Program-made: the position numbers and the translations under genes | In this document: positions 54,145 through 62,939 of the stretch, piece after piece | Position numbering within the stretch: the stretch's first letter is position 1 | Layout of the letters: each line of letters opens with the position of its first letter | Origin: Agromyces italicus DSM 16388 | Lineage (GTDB): Bacteria; Actinomycetota; Actinomycetes; Actinomycetales; Microbacteriaceae | DNA: 64,000 nucleotides | Assembly: GCF_000421545.1 (NCBI RefSeq) | Contig: NZ_ATXF01000004.1 | Span: 496,001-560,000, forward strand | Direction of reading: 5' to 3' | The notes under the pieces: model-generated | Databases searched by the model: none | What the model was told of the DNA's origin: nothing | The model's input: the letters and a program-made list of their open reading frames with translations, nothing else

Positions 54145-54726
54145 TCAGCGGCGCACCCGAAAGCGCAGGTGGAGCACCCGGTTGCCCTGAATCACCACCT
54201 CGGGATCCCCCAGCAAATGCTGCGCGTCGACCGACCCGAAGTAGCGCTTGCCGGACCCGAACACGACGGGTACGACGTCCATACGCACCTCGTCGACCAG
54301 ACCCGCGGCAATCATCTGGCCGCCGACGTCACCGGCGGCGACCTCGATCATGCGGTCCCCCGCGAGCTCCTGCGCCTTGGCCACGGCTGCCTCGACACCA
54401 CCGACGAAGTAGAACGGCGCCTCGGGATCCCAGCCCTCGGGCGCGGGTCGGTGCGTCACGACGACCACGTGGTCGATCCCGCTCGGAGGCGTGCCATCCC
54501 AGCCGTCCGTCAGGTCGAAGACGTGCCGGCCGGCGATCGTCACCCCGATCTGGTCCCAGTACTGCCGGGTGTGGTCGTAGGACGCCTGTGACACCTTCAG
54601 CACTCCGCTCTCGTCCAACGGGACGTCACCGCTGGTCAACCAGTCGAACAGTGGTCCTGGCTGGTCGTTCTCGTCCGCGATGAAGCCGTCCACCGACACG
54701 GAGGCGTACATGACGATCTTGCCCAC
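54145..54726 (-). CDS. DHFR/RibD-C family reductase
   Basis: A protein of 193 residues with the RibD C-terminal/DHFR-like fold: GKIVMYASVSVDGFIADEND at the N-terminus, YDHTRQYWDQIGVTIAGRHVF and VDEVRMDVVPVVFGSGKRYF. These NADPH-dependent reductases are related to riboflavin-synthesis reductase, but stand-alone members such as YwjB/YyaP have unknown substrates. GTG start with GAGGAG upstream. It is divergent from an AraC/GyrI-type regulator that probably controls it. Confidence 0.85.
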   Translation of the reverse strand: MGKIVMYASVSVDGFIADENDQPGPLFDWLTSGDVPLDESGVLKVSQASYDHTRQYWDQIGVTIAGRHVFDLTDGWDGTPPSGIDHVVVVTHRPAPEGWDPEAPFYFVGGVEAAVAKAQELAGDRMIEVAAGDVGGQMIAAGLVDEVRMDVVPVVFGSGKRYFGSVDAQHLLGDPEVVIQGNRVLHLRFRVRR

Positions 54727-54979
54727 GGTGCTCTCCTCTGGGTTGGGTGCCCCAGAGCAAGCGTGTCGTGAGCTGTCGCGCTTGTAAAGTAGCCGATCGG
54801 CGAGCGGCGGCTGACTGTCCGAGGATGGCAATGAGCGTCCGGGCTCGGAGGCGAAAGAGCTCCGCCGACCTCCCGCGTCCGGCGCCGCACCGCCCCGCGA
54901 TGTCCGATGATCGATCCGGTCCGCGAAGATCGGGTGCAGCACCGCCCGAACGACGAGTGTTGATGACGAAGGAGGCACT
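54727..54979. other. Divergent intergenic region (DHFR-like / AraC)
   Basis: 253 bases without a convincing gene. It has a minus-strand TACTTT (54791-54786) that may be the -10 of the reductase gene, and the AAGGAGG ribosome site of the AraC gene at its right end. A 79-codon frame from 54747 has atypical codon use and no ribosome site and is not called. Confidence 0.4.
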
Positions 54980-55855
54980 GTGATCGCAGCACTGAACCGG
55001 GTCATCGACGCCGTCGAGACCCATCTCACAGACGACCTCGACCTCGCCGAGCTCGCGCGCGACCTCGGCACTACCGAGTACCACCTCCGGCGGCTGTTCT
55101 CGTCGCTCGCCGGCATGCCGGTGTCCGAGTACGTCAGACGACGGCGAATGACCATCGCCGCGGCCGAGGTGCTCGACGGCGACGAACTGCTCACCATCGC
55201 AGTTCGCTACGGATACGGCTCGACCGAGGCGTTCAGCCGGGCGTTCCGGGCGGTGCACGGCGCCATTCCAGGCGAGGTTCGCCGAGCCGGAGGCCCCCTT
55301 CGCACACAACCGCAACTCAGGTTCCGCCTGACCGTCGAAGGGACCGCCCCGATGCACACCCGAATCGTCGACCGCCCGAACTTCCGGCTGATCGGCCACG
55401 CCGCGCGAGTGCCGCTCATCCACCACGGCGCCAATCCGCATATCCAGGCGCACATCGCCGCCCTCACCCTCGAGGAGCATGCCCGGCTGAAAGCGCTGAG
55501 CACCGCCGAGCCCGCCGGCCTGCTGCAGGTCACCGCCGACGTCGACCCCGACGCCGTGGAGGGCAGCGAACTGACTTATCTGCACGGCGTCGCCGTCGAC
55601 GATGCGACCGACGCACCCGAGGATCTCGACCGGATCGACGTGCCGGCCGGCACTTGGGCGGTGTTCCGCAGCGACGGCGCGTACCCGGCGATGCTGCAGG
55701 CGACCTGGGCCGCGACGGCGACCGAGTGGTTCCCGTCGAATCCGTGGCGACTGCGGCCCGGGCCCTCGATCGTGTCGATACTCGACCGCTCCCCCGACTT
55801 CAGCGCAGCGTCCTGCGAGCTGTGGCTGCCGGTCGAACGCACCGAGACGACGTGA
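54980..55855 (+). CDS. AraC-family regulator with GyrI-like effector domain
   Basis: A protein of 291 residues: two helix-turn-helix motifs in the first 100 residues (DLDLAELARDLGTTEYHLRRLF and LLTIAVRYGYGSTEAFSRAF), then a GyrI-like small-molecule-binding domain (about 110-291). This N-terminal-HTH layout is like SoxS/Rob and TipA-type multidrug sensors. It starts with GTG after AAGGAGG. It is likely to regulate the divergent DHFR-like gene. Confidence 0.88.
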   Translation: MIAALNRVIDAVETHLTDDLDLAELARDLGTTEYHLRRLFSSLAGMPVSEYVRRRRMTIAAAEVLDGDELLTIAVRYGYGSTEAFSRAFRAVHGAIPGEVRRAGGPLRTQPQLRFRLTVEGTAPMHTRIVDRPNFRLIGHAARVPLIHHGANPHIQAHIAALTLEEHARLKALSTAEPAGLLQVTADVDPDAVEGSELTYLHGVAVDDATDAPEDLDRIDVPAGTWAVFRSDGAYPAMLQATWAATATEWFPSNPWRLRPGPSIVSILDRSPDFSAASCELWLPVERTETT

Positions 55856-55865
55856 CGCTTCCCGA

Positions 55866-55899
55866 GATCGTGCGGTGCCCTCAAGCGCCGCGCACGATC
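55866..55899. terminator. Bidirectional hairpin between AraC and GNAT genes
   Basis: Arms GATCGTGCG and CGCACGATC with a 16-base loop, between two convergent genes. There is no T-tract. Confidence 0.5.
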
Positions 55900-55915
55900 C
55901 CGCCGCGTCGCCCGC

Positions 55916-56401
55916 TCAGAGCGACTTTCGCATCTGCTGGGTCGTGACCTCGTAGCCCGCCGAGTCGTACAGCGAGATGGCGACGACGTTCGGGCCGAAC
56001 ACGTTGAGCTCGAGCGCCCCGACTCCCGCCTGACGCACCTCCTCCTCGACGGCAGCGAGCAGCGCTCTTCCCAACCCGCTCCCCCGCCGTTCCTCAACGA
56101 CCTCGAGGTCGTAGAGGAACGCGACATCGGGTGCCCCGCGCGGGTGGTCGAGCCCGACCCAGGCGCGGCCGACCGGTTCGCCCGCCGCGTCCACGCCGCG
56201 CAGCACGAGCATGCGCGGCGTGTCGACGCCCTGCGGGAGCGCGGCCGCGTTCTCTTCGAGTGCCCGCCGCACTGCGCCCTCGCGCGGCCAGCGCCCGGCC
56301 GTGACCTGTTCCTCGGCGTACGCCTCGGCGATATCGCGCTGCCAGTCGGCGTACTCGACCGGAGCCATCATTCGTACGGTCACCGTCACCATGCGAGCCA
56401 T
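55916..56401 (-). CDS. GNAT N-acetyltransferase
   Basis: A protein of 161 residues with the GNAT core: VAFLYDLEVVEERRGSGLGRALLAAVEEE contains the acetyl-CoA pyrophosphate loop (RxxGxG), then ALELNVFGPNVVAISLYDSAGY. The substrate is unknown. The start is the ATG at 56401; ATGs at 56392 or 56371 are possible. It begins 34 bases after the encoded CCA of tRNA-Gly, with no terminator between, so it may be read from the tRNA promoter. Confidence 0.85.
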   Translation of the reverse strand: MARMVTVTVRMMAPVEYADWQRDIAEAYAEEQVTAGRWPREGAVRRALEENAAALPQGVDTPRMLVLRGVDAAGEPVGRAWVGLDHPRGAPDVAFLYDLEVVEERRGSGLGRALLAAVEEEVRQAGVGALELNVFGPNVVAISLYDSAGYEVTTQQMRKSL

Positions 56402-56435
56402 GCTGGCACAGCACCTCGGTGACGGTCGAGTGAAA

Positions 56436-56511
56436 TGGAGCGGACGACGGGGTTCGAACCCGCGACCTTCACCTTGGCAAGGTGACGCGCTACCAGCTGC
56501 GCTACGTCCGC
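56436..56511 (-). tRNA. tRNA-Gly (anticodon GCC)
   Basis: A 76-base tRNA including encoded CCA. Acceptor strands GCGGACG/CGTCCGC, D arm AGCGCAGCTGGTAGCGC, anticodon stem TCACC with loop TTGCCAA (anticodon GCC), T arm GCGGGTTCGAACCCCGT. Discriminator T. It decodes GGC/GGU glycine codons. Confidence 0.96.
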
Positions 56512-56554
56512 AGAGGGGGCGCCCCTGCGACCACCCTCTCGAGCGGCCCTGACG

Positions 56555-56560
56555 AGCATA
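56555..56560 (-). promoter_or_regulatory. Probable tRNA-Gly promoter (-10)
   Basis: Minus-strand TATGCT, 44 bases before the tRNA 5' end, in an otherwise featureless 111-base gap. Confidence 0.4.
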
Positions 56561-56622
56561 CCGGATTCGGAATGTATCGAATCGCACCGCCGAGCGCCGC
56601 GGCACCACGGCGCCGACGACCC

Positions 56623-56958
56623 TCAGGCCTGGGGAGACTGCGCCACTCGCTCTGTGCGACGACCGCTCACGGGCATGCCGAGCTCGTTCAACGGCACATT
56701 CGTGGGCCGCTCGGGCAATCGCTCGTCGGTCGGGCAGGTCATGACGATGTTGCCCGCCGTCTCGTCGAATCGATGCTCCGAGATCGCGTGCCCGCAGACC
56801 GGACATGGCCTGGCCTGCAACTCCGCGGGGTCGATCTGCTCGCCTCCGTCGGTGATGGGCGGGGGGCCGAAGATCGGCTCGAGTGCGTGATCGACTCGAT
56901 CGAAGAACCGGGTGAATGCGTTGCCGTCATCTGGGCGGCTCGCCGCGTCGCGTGCCAT
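56623..56958 (-). CDS. Hypothetical protein with Cys/His metal-site motif
   Basis: A 111-residue protein, acidic in the N-terminal half, with CPVCGHAISEHRFDETAGN followed by TCPTDERLP, a CxxCxH...H...C pattern that resembles a small zinc ribbon. I do not recognise a named family. TAGCAT ends 7 bases before the ATG at 56958, so the mRNA is predicted leaderless. It is divergent from the SDR gene at 57020 with only 61 bases between. Confidence 0.72.
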   Translation of the reverse strand: MARDAASRPDDGNAFTRFFDRVDHALEPIFGPPPITDGGEQIDPAELQARPCPVCGHAISEHRFDETAGNIVMTCPTDERLPERPTNVPLNELGMPVSGRRTERVAQSPQA

Positions 56959-57019
56959 ACGCCAGATGCTACGCCCTGAGGCATCCTCAACGCCAGTGTC
57001 GCGGCCGTAGGCTGGCCGT

Positions 57020-57784
57020 ATGACGGATGCCTCGCTCCCCCGCCCGGTCACGATCATCACCGGTGCGAGCCGCGGTATCGGCGCGGCGATCGCCGAACGC
57101 CTCGCCGCCGAGGGCCACGACCTCGTGCTCACCTACCGCGAACGCGCCGACGAGGCCGATGCCGTCGCCCAGCGCTGCAGTGCCACGGGCGCGAAGGTGC
57201 TGCTCCTCCAGGCCGACCTCGGAGACCTCGTCGCGGCGGCGAACGTCGTCCCCGCCGCGATCGCCGCATTCGGGCGCGTCACCGGTCTCGTCAACAACGC
57301 CGGTATCACCGGCCGCATCGGCCCGTTCATCGACGCCCCGATCGAGGAGACCGAGCTCCTCTTCCGCGTGAATGTGCTCGCGCCGATCGTGCTCACGCGT
57401 GCGGCGGTCGAGCACATGGCGACCGACCGGGGCGGCGCCGGCGGGTCGATCGTCAACATCTCCTCGGGCGCGGCGAAGTCGGGCTCGCCGAACACCTACA
57501 TCCCGTACGCGATGAGCAAGGCCGCGCTGAACGCCCTCACGACGGGTGCCTCGAAGGAGTTCGGCCCGGTCGGCGTGCGCGTGAACACCGTCTCCCCCGG
57601 CACGACCCGGACCGAGATCCACGCGGCGGCCGGCCGCCCCGACGCGCCCGACGAGCGCGCCCCCGGTATCCCGATGCGCCGCCCGGGCGAAGCCCATGAG
57701 ATGGCCGGCGCGGTCGCCTACCTGCTCTCCTCCGACGCGAGCTACACCTCTGGGGCCGACATCCGCATCGCCGGCGGCAACTGA
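57020..57784 (+). CDS. SDR family oxidoreductase
   Basis: A short-chain dehydrogenase of 254 residues, with TGASRGIGAAIA, NNAGI, Ser in NISSGAAK and YAMSK for the catalytic Tyr/Lys; the ending SGADIRIAGGN is typical of glucose-1-dehydrogenase-like SDRs. The substrate is unknown. TAGGCT ends 6 bases before the ATG. It is convergent with the dha operon. Confidence 0.87.
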   Translation: MTDASLPRPVTIITGASRGIGAAIAERLAAEGHDLVLTYRERADEADAVAQRCSATGAKVLLLQADLGDLVAAANVVPAAIAAFGRVTGLVNNAGITGRIGPFIDAPIEETELLFRVNVLAPIVLTRAAVEHMATDRGGAGGSIVNISSGAAKSGSPNTYIPYAMSKAALNALTTGASKEFGPVGVRVNTVSPGTTRTEIHAAAGRPDAPDERAPGIPMRRPGEAHEMAGAVAYLLSSDASYTSGADIRIAGGN

Positions 57785-57821
57785 CCCCTCCGCGCGACGG
57801 CACGCGACGACGAACCGACGA

Positions 57822-58550
57822 TCAGTGCTCGCCGAAGCCCGATGCGGCGAGGGCGGCGAGGGCGTCGACCTCGCCGGAGCCGGCGGCGTCGTCGGTGGCG
57901 ATCTCGACCTCGGCGCCCTTCGTGAGCCCCAGCGACATGATTCCGAGCAGGCTCTTCGCATCGGCGCCGTTGACGGTCACGCGATGTTCGAAGGTCGCCG
58001 CGAGCTTCACGATCTCGGCGGCCGGCCTGGCATGCAGGCCGTCGGCGTTCACGAGCGTCACCGTCCGCGAGTAGCCGGATGCCCCGGTGCCGGCGCTCGG
58101 GACCCCGGCGTCCTCCGCGGCCGGCTTCGGAGAAGTCCTGCCACTCCCGCCATCGCCCCGCGCCGACTCCGCCGCCGCCACCACGGCCTCCAACGAGTCG
58201 CCCGCCTCGGCGGCCACCGACGCCGCGACCCCGCCCTCGACGAGCGGTGCATCGACGAGGCGTGTGCGCGCGCGCAACTCGTCATCGAGGAAGTCGAGCG
58301 CCGTCTCCGTCGTCAGGATCGCCGACCCGAGATCGCAGAGCACGACGACCCCGTTGCCCGAGTCTGCCGCGACGATCGCCGCCGAGACGAGGTCGAAGCT
58401 CGTCCCGATGCGACCGTCGTCGGTGCCGCCCGCGGGCTCGAGGGCCGCCGTCGGCGCCATCTGGCGGGCGAGTTCGACGAGGCCCGCGGCGATCTGCGAC
58501 GAGTGCGAGACGAAGACGAGACCGACTTTTCCGTAGACCCCTTCGCTCAT
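57822..58550 (-). CDS. dhaM: Dihydroxyacetone kinase phosphotransfer subunit DhaM fused to HPr
   Basis: A protein of 242 residues in two domains: EIIA-Man-like (about 1-130, active His16 in FVSHSS) and HPr (about 160-242, phospho-acceptor His173 in NADGLHARPAAE and a regulatory-type Ser in KSLLGIMS). It passes phosphate from PEP via Enzyme I to DhaL-bound ADP. E. coli DhaM also carries an Enzyme I domain, which is missing here, so the general Enzyme I must be used. It overlaps dhaL (ATGA). Confidence 0.92.
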   Translation of the reverse strand: MSEGVYGKVGLVFVSHSSQIAAGLVELARQMAPTAALEPAGGTDDGRIGTSFDLVSAAIVAADSGNGVVVLCDLGSAILTTETALDFLDDELRARTRLVDAPLVEGGVAASVAAEAGDSLEAVVAAAESARGDGGSGRTSPKPAAEDAGVPSAGTGASGYSRTVTLVNADGLHARPAAEIVKLAATFEHRVTVNGADAKSLLGIMSLGLTKGAEVEIATDDAAGSGEVDALAALAASGFGEH

Positions 58551-59194
58551 GCCCCGGCTCCGTCGGCCGCAGCATCCGCGCCAGCCCGCAGCAGCAGCGC
58601 GCTCGACTCGGCGCCGGGATCACGGTGCCCCGCGGAGCGTTCGCCGAGATAGCTCGCGCGACCCTTGCGAGCGACGAGCGGTTCGGTGGCGACGGCGCCG
58701 GCTTCTGCGGCATCGGCTGCGGCCGCGAACACCTCGGCGGCATCGGCGCCCGCGCCCGCGGCAGCCTCTGCGGCGTCGACGGCCGGGGTCCACGCGTCGA
58801 CCATCGTCTTGTCGCCGGGCTCCGCCTTGCCCCGGCTGACGATGCCGTCGCGGGCCGCGACGAGGAGTCCCGCGACGGCGGGTCCGTCGAGCGAGGTCGC
58901 TCCGCCGATCGCACCGGACGCCTTGAGGTACGCCGTGCCGTACAGCGGCCCGGCCGCCCCGCCGACCGTCGAGATCAGGGTCGTCGCAACGAGCTTGAGC
59001 ACGTCACCGGGGGTCGAGCCCGCAGGCAGGTCATCGAGTTTCGCCGCGACCGCCTGGAACCCGCGGTCCATGTTCTCGCCGTGGTCGCCGTCGCCGATCT
59101 CCCGGTCGAGCGTGATCAACTCGACCCGATGCTCGGCGATGCGATCCGCGCTCCGCCTGACCCAGTCGACCGCCCACGTGATGTCCAATCCCAC
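58547..59194 (-). CDS. dhaL: Dihydroxyacetone kinase ADP-binding subunit DhaL
   Basis: A protein of 215 residues with the nucleotide/Mg site LDREIGDGDHGENMDRGF (Asp ladder) and the helical barrel typical of DhaL, ending in a RASYLGERSAGHRDPGAES segment. It carries a tightly bound ADP that is rephosphorylated by DhaM and used by DhaK. GTG 59194 is preferred because GAGGGGG precedes it; the ATG at 59230 would overlap dhaK and add a Gly/Glu leader. Confidence 0.92.
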   Translation of the reverse strand: MGLDITWAVDWVRRSADRIAEHRVELITLDREIGDGDHGENMDRGFQAVAAKLDDLPAGSTPGDVLKLVATTLISTVGGAAGPLYGTAYLKASGAIGGATSLDGPAVAGLLVAARDGIVSRGKAEPGDKTMVDAWTPAVDAAEAAAGAGADAAEVFAAAADAAEAGAVATEPLVARKGRASYLGERSAGHRDPGAESSALLLRAGADAAADGAGA

Positions 59195-59217
59195 CGGTTC
59201 CCCCTCGCCTTCCCCGT

Positions 59218-60219
59218 CTACCGACCCCATCGAAGTGCAGTCGTCTGCACCGGGGCATCCCAGAGTTCGATCATCTCGTCATCGAGCTTCAGCAGTGTGA
59301 TCGACATCCCCTGCATCTCGAGCGCGGTGATGTAGTTGCCGACGAGCGATCGGGCGATCAGGATGCCACGCTCAGCGAGCACCTCCGCCGCGCGGCGGTA
59401 GGCGACGTAGAGTTCGAGCTGAGGCGTGCCGCCCATGCCGTTGACGAAGAGCAGCGTACGCTCGCCGGCTGCGTAGGGCAGATCGTCGAGGATCGGTTCG
59501 AGCAGTCGATCGACGAGGCGGTCGGCCGGTTCGAGCGCGACGCGCTCGCGGCCGGGCTCGCCGTGGATTCCGATGCCGATCTCGATCTCGTCCTCCGCGA
59601 GCGTGAAGCTCGGCTCGCCGGCGTGCGGCACGATGCACGGTGTGAGGGCGAGTCCCATCGACCGGGCGCCGGCGTTCACGCGCTCGGCGATCGAGGCCAC
59701 CTCGTCGAGCGAGTCGCCGCGCTCGGCGGCGGCGCCCGCGATCTTCTCGACGAGCACGGTGCCCGCGACGCCGCGTCGCCCGGCCGTGTAGAGCGAGTCC
59801 TTCACGGCGACGTCGTCGTTCGTGACGACCGCGCGCACCGTGATGCCCTCGACTTCGGCGAGGTCGGCCGCCGTCTCGAAATTCAGCACATCGCCGGTGT
59901 AGTTCTTGACGATGTGGAGCACGCCCGCTCCCCCGTCGACCGCCTGCGTCGCGGCCAGGATCGGGTCGGGCGTCGGCGAGGTGAACACCGCACCCGGCAC
60001 CGCGGCATCCAGCATGCCGAAGCCGACGTAGCCTGCGTGCAGGGGCTCGTGCCCGCTGCCGCCGCCGCTCACGATGCCGACCTTGCCGGCGATGGGCGCA
60101 TCGGCGCGCACGATGCGGATCGGGTCGGTCTCGACCCTCACCAGGTCGGTGTGCGCGAGCGCGAACCCTGCGACCGACTCGTCGACGACCCGCTTCGGGT
60201 CGTTGATGATCTTCTTCAC
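59218..60219 (-). CDS. dhaK: Dihydroxyacetone kinase substrate subunit DhaK
   Basis: A protein of 333 residues starting [18 protein letters not shown], with [22 protein letters not shown] and the catalytic His in [11 protein letters not shown] that binds dihydroxyacetone covalently. DhaK transfers phosphate from DhaL-ATP to dihydroxyacetone, giving DHAP. A GGAAGGGG ribosome site precedes the GTG. First gene of dhaKLM, divergent from glpF. Confidence 0.94.
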   Translation of the reverse strand: MKKIINDPKRVVDESVAGFALAHTDLVRVETDPIRIVRADAPIAGKVGIVSGGGSGHEPLHAGYVGFGMLDAAVPGAVFTSPTPDPILAATQAVDGGAGVLHIVKNYTGDVLNFETAADLAEVEGITVRAVVTNDDVAVKDSLYTAGRRGVAGTVLVEKIAGAAAERGDSLDEVASIAERVNAGARSMGLALTPCIVPHAGEPSFTLAEDEIEIGIGIHGEPGRERVALEPADRLVDRLLEPILDDLPYAAGERTLLFVNGMGGTPQLELYVAYRRAAEVLAERGILIARSLVGNYITALEMQGMSITLLKLDDEMIELWDAPVQTTALRWGR

Positions 60220-60243
60220 GGACACCCCTTCCGCCGCGGCTGC

Positions 60244-60267
60244 GTGCGATCGTGCGATCGTGCGACC
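60244..60267. repeat. 8-bp tandem repeat in the dhaK/glpF divergent region
   Basis: GTGCGATC, GTGCGATC, GTGCGACC in direct succession, 25 bases upstream of the dhaK start. It may be a regulator array for the glycerol genes or simple slippage. The 216-base region also holds TATCGT (60383-60388), the likely -10 of glpF. Confidence 0.6.
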
Positions 60268-60435
60268 GTGCATCGACCCCGACGCAGCACTCCCCCGCAA
60301 ACCTACGCCCGAGGCCACCTCCGATGTAAGGGGCTTCGAGGCGATTCGGGTGTGGGCATTCCCCGCGACGGTGCCGCGCCGCTATCGTGACCAGTGAGCG
60401 GGGGCGACGAAGCTCCCGCATCTGAGGGGGTTGAA

Positions 60436-61194
60436 ATGAATCTCGGAGTCATCTTCCTTTCGGAGATGGTCGGCACGGCGATGCTCGTGCTGCTCGGTTG
60501 CGGCGTGGTCGCCAATGTCGCGCTCATCAGGAACAAGGGTCATAACGGCGGGTTCCTCATGGTGAACATCGGCTGGGGCCTCGCGGTCTTCGCCGGCGTC
60601 ATCGTGTCGTACGCGTCCGGGGCTCACATCAACCCGGCGGTCACGCTCGGGCTCACGGCGAACTTCCTCGGCAAGGGCGAGACGGAGTTCGTTCCCGGCA
60701 TCGCCATCGACGGGGCATCCATCGCGACCTATATCGGGGCGCAGATGGTCGGTGCAATCCTCGGTGCCGTGTTCTGCTGGCTCGCCTACAAGCAGCACTT
60801 CGATGAGGAGCCCGACGCGGCCAACAAGCTCGGAGTGTTCTCGACGGGGCCCGCGATCCGCTCGTACGGCTGGAACCTCGTCACCGAGATCATCGGCACG
60901 TTCGTGCTGGTCTTCGTCATCCTCGGATTCAGCTACGGCGGTACGCCGGCCGAGCTCGGTGCGATCCCGGTCGCGTTCCTCGTGATCGCGATCGGTGCCT
61001 CGCTCGGCGGTCCGACGGGCTACGCGATCAACCCGGCCCGTGACCTCGGCCCGCGCATCGCGCACGCGATCCTGCCGATCAAGGGCAAGGGCGGATCCGA
61101 CTGGTCCTACTCCTGGGTCCCCGTCGTCGGCCCGATCATCGGCGGACTCATCGCCGGATGGGCGGCACTCGCCCTGCTCCCCGTGCTCGGCTGA
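60436..61194 (+). CDS. glpF: Glycerol facilitator (aquaglyceroporin)
   Basis: A MIP-family channel of 252 residues with both NPA boxes, SGAHINPAVTLG and YAINPARDLGPR. Asp after the second NPA box is characteristic of glycerol facilitators rather than water channels. It lets glycerol enter passively for GlpK to trap. The ATG at 60436 has GAGGGGG upstream; GTG 60394 would add 14 hydrophilic residues and sits only 5 bases from the -10. Confidence 0.93.
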   Translation: MNLGVIFLSEMVGTAMLVLLGCGVVANVALIRNKGHNGGFLMVNIGWGLAVFAGVIVSYASGAHINPAVTLGLTANFLGKGETEFVPGIAIDGASIATYIGAQMVGAILGAVFCWLAYKQHFDEEPDAANKLGVFSTGPAIRSYGWNLVTEIIGTFVLVFVILGFSYGGTPAELGAIPVAFLVIAIGASLGGPTGYAINPARDLGPRIAHAILPIKGKGGSDWSYSWVPVVGPIIGGLIAGWAALALLPVLG

Positions 61195-61199
61195 TTCGG

Positions 61200-61227
61200 G
61201 GCGGCGGGGCGGAATCGCCCCGCCGCC
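61200..61227 (+). terminator. Stable hairpin between glpF and glpK
   Basis: A 12-bp perfect stem GGCGGCGGGGCG / CGCCCCGCCGCC with a 4-base loop GAAT, 6 bases after the glpF stop. No T-tract. It may attenuate glpK transcription or protect the glpF mRNA 3' end. Confidence 0.65.
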
Positions 61228-61293
61228 GCACACCCAGCCAGTGAATCGAGCGTGCGCGGCGACGGGCCGCCCACGCGTGTATGAGAGGAAGTC

Positions 61294-62808
61294 ATGGCCG
61301 ACTACATCCTGGCGATCGACCAGGGCACGACGAGTTCGCGCGCGATCATCTTCGACAAGGCCGGATCGATCGTCTCGACCGGGCAGCTCGAGCACGAGCA
61401 GATCTTCCCGAAGGCCGGCTGGGTCGAGCACGACCCCGCCGAGATCTGGACCAACACCCGCGAGGTGATCGGGCAGGCCCTCGGCAAGGCCGACCTCACC
61501 CGGCACGACATCGCCGCGGTGGGCATCACCAACCAGCGCGAGACCGCCGTCGTGTGGGACAGGAACACCGGCGAACCGGTGTACAACGCGATCGTCTGGC
61601 AGGACACCCGCACCCAGCCCATCGTCGACCGTCTCGCGGCCGACGGCGGCGTCGAGCGGTTCAAGCAGCAGGTCGGTCTGCCGCTCGCGACGTACTTCTC
61701 GGGCACGAAGATCGTGTGGATCCTCGAGAACGTGCCCGGCGCGCGAGAGAAGGCCGAGGCCGGCGACCTCCTGTTCGGCACGACCGACACCTGGGTGCTC
61801 TGGAACCTCACCGGCGGCACTGAGGGCGGTGTGCACGCGACGGATGTCACGAACGCGAGCCGCACGATGTTCATGGACCTCGAGACGCTGCAATGGGACG
61901 ACGGCATCCTCGCCGCGTTCGGCGTGCCGCGCTCGATGCTCCCCGAGATCAAGTCGTCGTCGGAGGTGTACGGCACGGTCGAGCCGTCGAGCCTTCTCCG
62001 CGAGGTGCCGGTCGCCGGCATCCTCGGCGACCAGCAGGCCGCGACCTTCGGACAGGCCGCGTTCGAGACCGGCGAAGCGAAGAACACCTACGGCACGGGC
62101 AACTTCCTCATCTTCAACACCGGCGAGGAGATCGTCCACTCGAAGAACGGACTGCTCACGACCGTCGGCTACAAGCTCGGCGACCAGCCGCCGCACTACG
62201 CGCTCGAGGGCTCGATCGCCGTCACCGGATCGCTGATCCAGTGGCTGCGCGACAACCTCGGCCTCATCTCCACGGCCCCCGAGATCGAGGAGCTCGCGAA
62301 GTCGGTCGAGGACAACGGCGGGGCCTACTTCGTACCCGCGTTCTCGGGGTTGTTCGCGCCGTACTGGCGGCCCGACGCCCGCGGTGCCCTCGTCGGCCTC
62401 ACCCGCTACGTCAACAAGGGCCACATCGCCCGCGCGGCACTCGAGGCGATCGCGTTCCAGACACGCGATGTCATCGAGGCCGTGAACGCCGATGCCGGGG
62501 TCGACCTCACCGAGCTCCGCGTCGACGGCGGCGCCACCGCCAACGAGACGCTGCTGCAGTTCCAGGCCGACATCCTCGGCGTGCCGGTCGTGCGGCCGGT
62601 CGTCGCCGAGACGACCGCACTCGGCGCGGCCTATGCGGCGGGTCTCGCGGTCGGGTTCTGGTCGAGCCTCGACGAGCTGCGGGCCAACTGGCAGGAGGAC
62701 CGGCGCTGGACCCCGTCGATGGACGAGGCCGCGCGGGCACGCCTCGACCGCAGCTGGAAGAAGGCCGTCTCGAAGACCCTCGACTGGGTCGACGAGGACG
62801 TCATCTGA
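61294..62808 (+). CDS. glpK: Glycerol kinase
   Basis: A FGGY-family kinase of 504 residues with [13 protein letters not shown] at the N-terminus, [24 protein letters not shown] and the C-terminal [19 protein letters not shown] and AAGLAVGFW motifs. Converts glycerol to glycerol-3-phosphate. Length is normal. GAGAGGAAGTC precedes the ATG. It shares the transcript with glpF, subject to the intergenic hairpin. Confidence 0.96.
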   Translation: MADYILAIDQGTTSSRAIIFDKAGSIVSTGQLEHEQIFPKAGWVEHDPAEIWTNTREVIGQALGKADLTRHDIAAVGITNQRETAVVWDRNTGEPVYNAIVWQDTRTQPIVDRLAADGGVERFKQQVGLPLATYFSGTKIVWILENVPGAREKAEAGDLLFGTTDTWVLWNLTGGTEGGVHATDVTNASRTMFMDLETLQWDDGILAAFGVPRSMLPEIKSSSEVYGTVEPSSLLREVPVAGILGDQQAATFGQAAFETGEAKNTYGTGNFLIFNTGEEIVHSKNGLLTTVGYKLGDQPPHYALEGSIAVTGSLIQWLRDNLGLISTAPEIEELAKSVEDNGGAYFVPAFSGLFAPYWRPDARGALVGLTRYVNKGHIARAALEAIAFQTRDVIEAVNADAGVDLTELRVDGGATANETLLQFQADILGVPVVRPVVAETTALGAAYAAGLAVGFWSSLDELRANWQEDRRWTPSMDEAARARLDRSWKKAVSKTLDWVDEDVI

Positions 62809-62819
62809 CATCGAGCACC

Positions 62820-62840
62820 TCCACCGCGGGTTACGGTGGA
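62820..62840 (+). terminator. First hairpin after glpK
   Basis: TCCACCG / CGGTGGA, 7-bp stem, 7-base loop, 11 bases after the stop, followed by TTCAC. Confidence 0.5.
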
Positions 62841-62844
62841 TTCA

Positions 62845-62876
62845 CGGGCCGGGCGCATGGGGGTGCGCTCGGCCCG
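62845..62876. terminator. Main terminator between glpK and the HAD gene
   Basis: A 13-bp stem with one G-T pair (CGGGCCGGGCGCA / TGCGCTCGGCCCG) and a 6-base loop, acting in either direction between the convergent genes. Confidence 0.75.
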
Positions 62877-62893
62877 TCCTGGTCGAGCGAACC

Positions 62894-62929
62894 GGGCGAA
62901 GCGGGCGAAGCGGGCGAAGCGGGCGAAGC
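62894..62929. repeat. 9-bp tandem repeat, four perfect copies
   Basis: GGGCGAAGC repeated four times without interruption, just beyond the HAD gene stop at 62942-62940. Probable replication slippage tract. The unit is a multiple of three, so copy change would not shift a frame that read through. Confidence 0.85.
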
Positions 62930-62939
62930 GGTGGCGGGG

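Noticed and set aside
54747..54983. Small ORF between the DHFR-like and AraC genes
   Set aside because: Arg/Ala/Pro-rich without a ribosome site, and it covers the region that must hold both divergent promoters.
51614..56401. Accessory stretch considered as an integrated island
   Set aside because: No integrase, transposase, attachment-site duplication of tRNA-Gly or flanking repeats was found. Codon use is only mildly different and limited to 52.9-53.5 kb.
62894..62929. Repeat cluster considered as a CRISPR array
   Set aside because: The 9-bp units are contiguous with no spacers, so it is a simple tandem repeat. No other repeat-spacer pattern and no cas gene was seen in the window.
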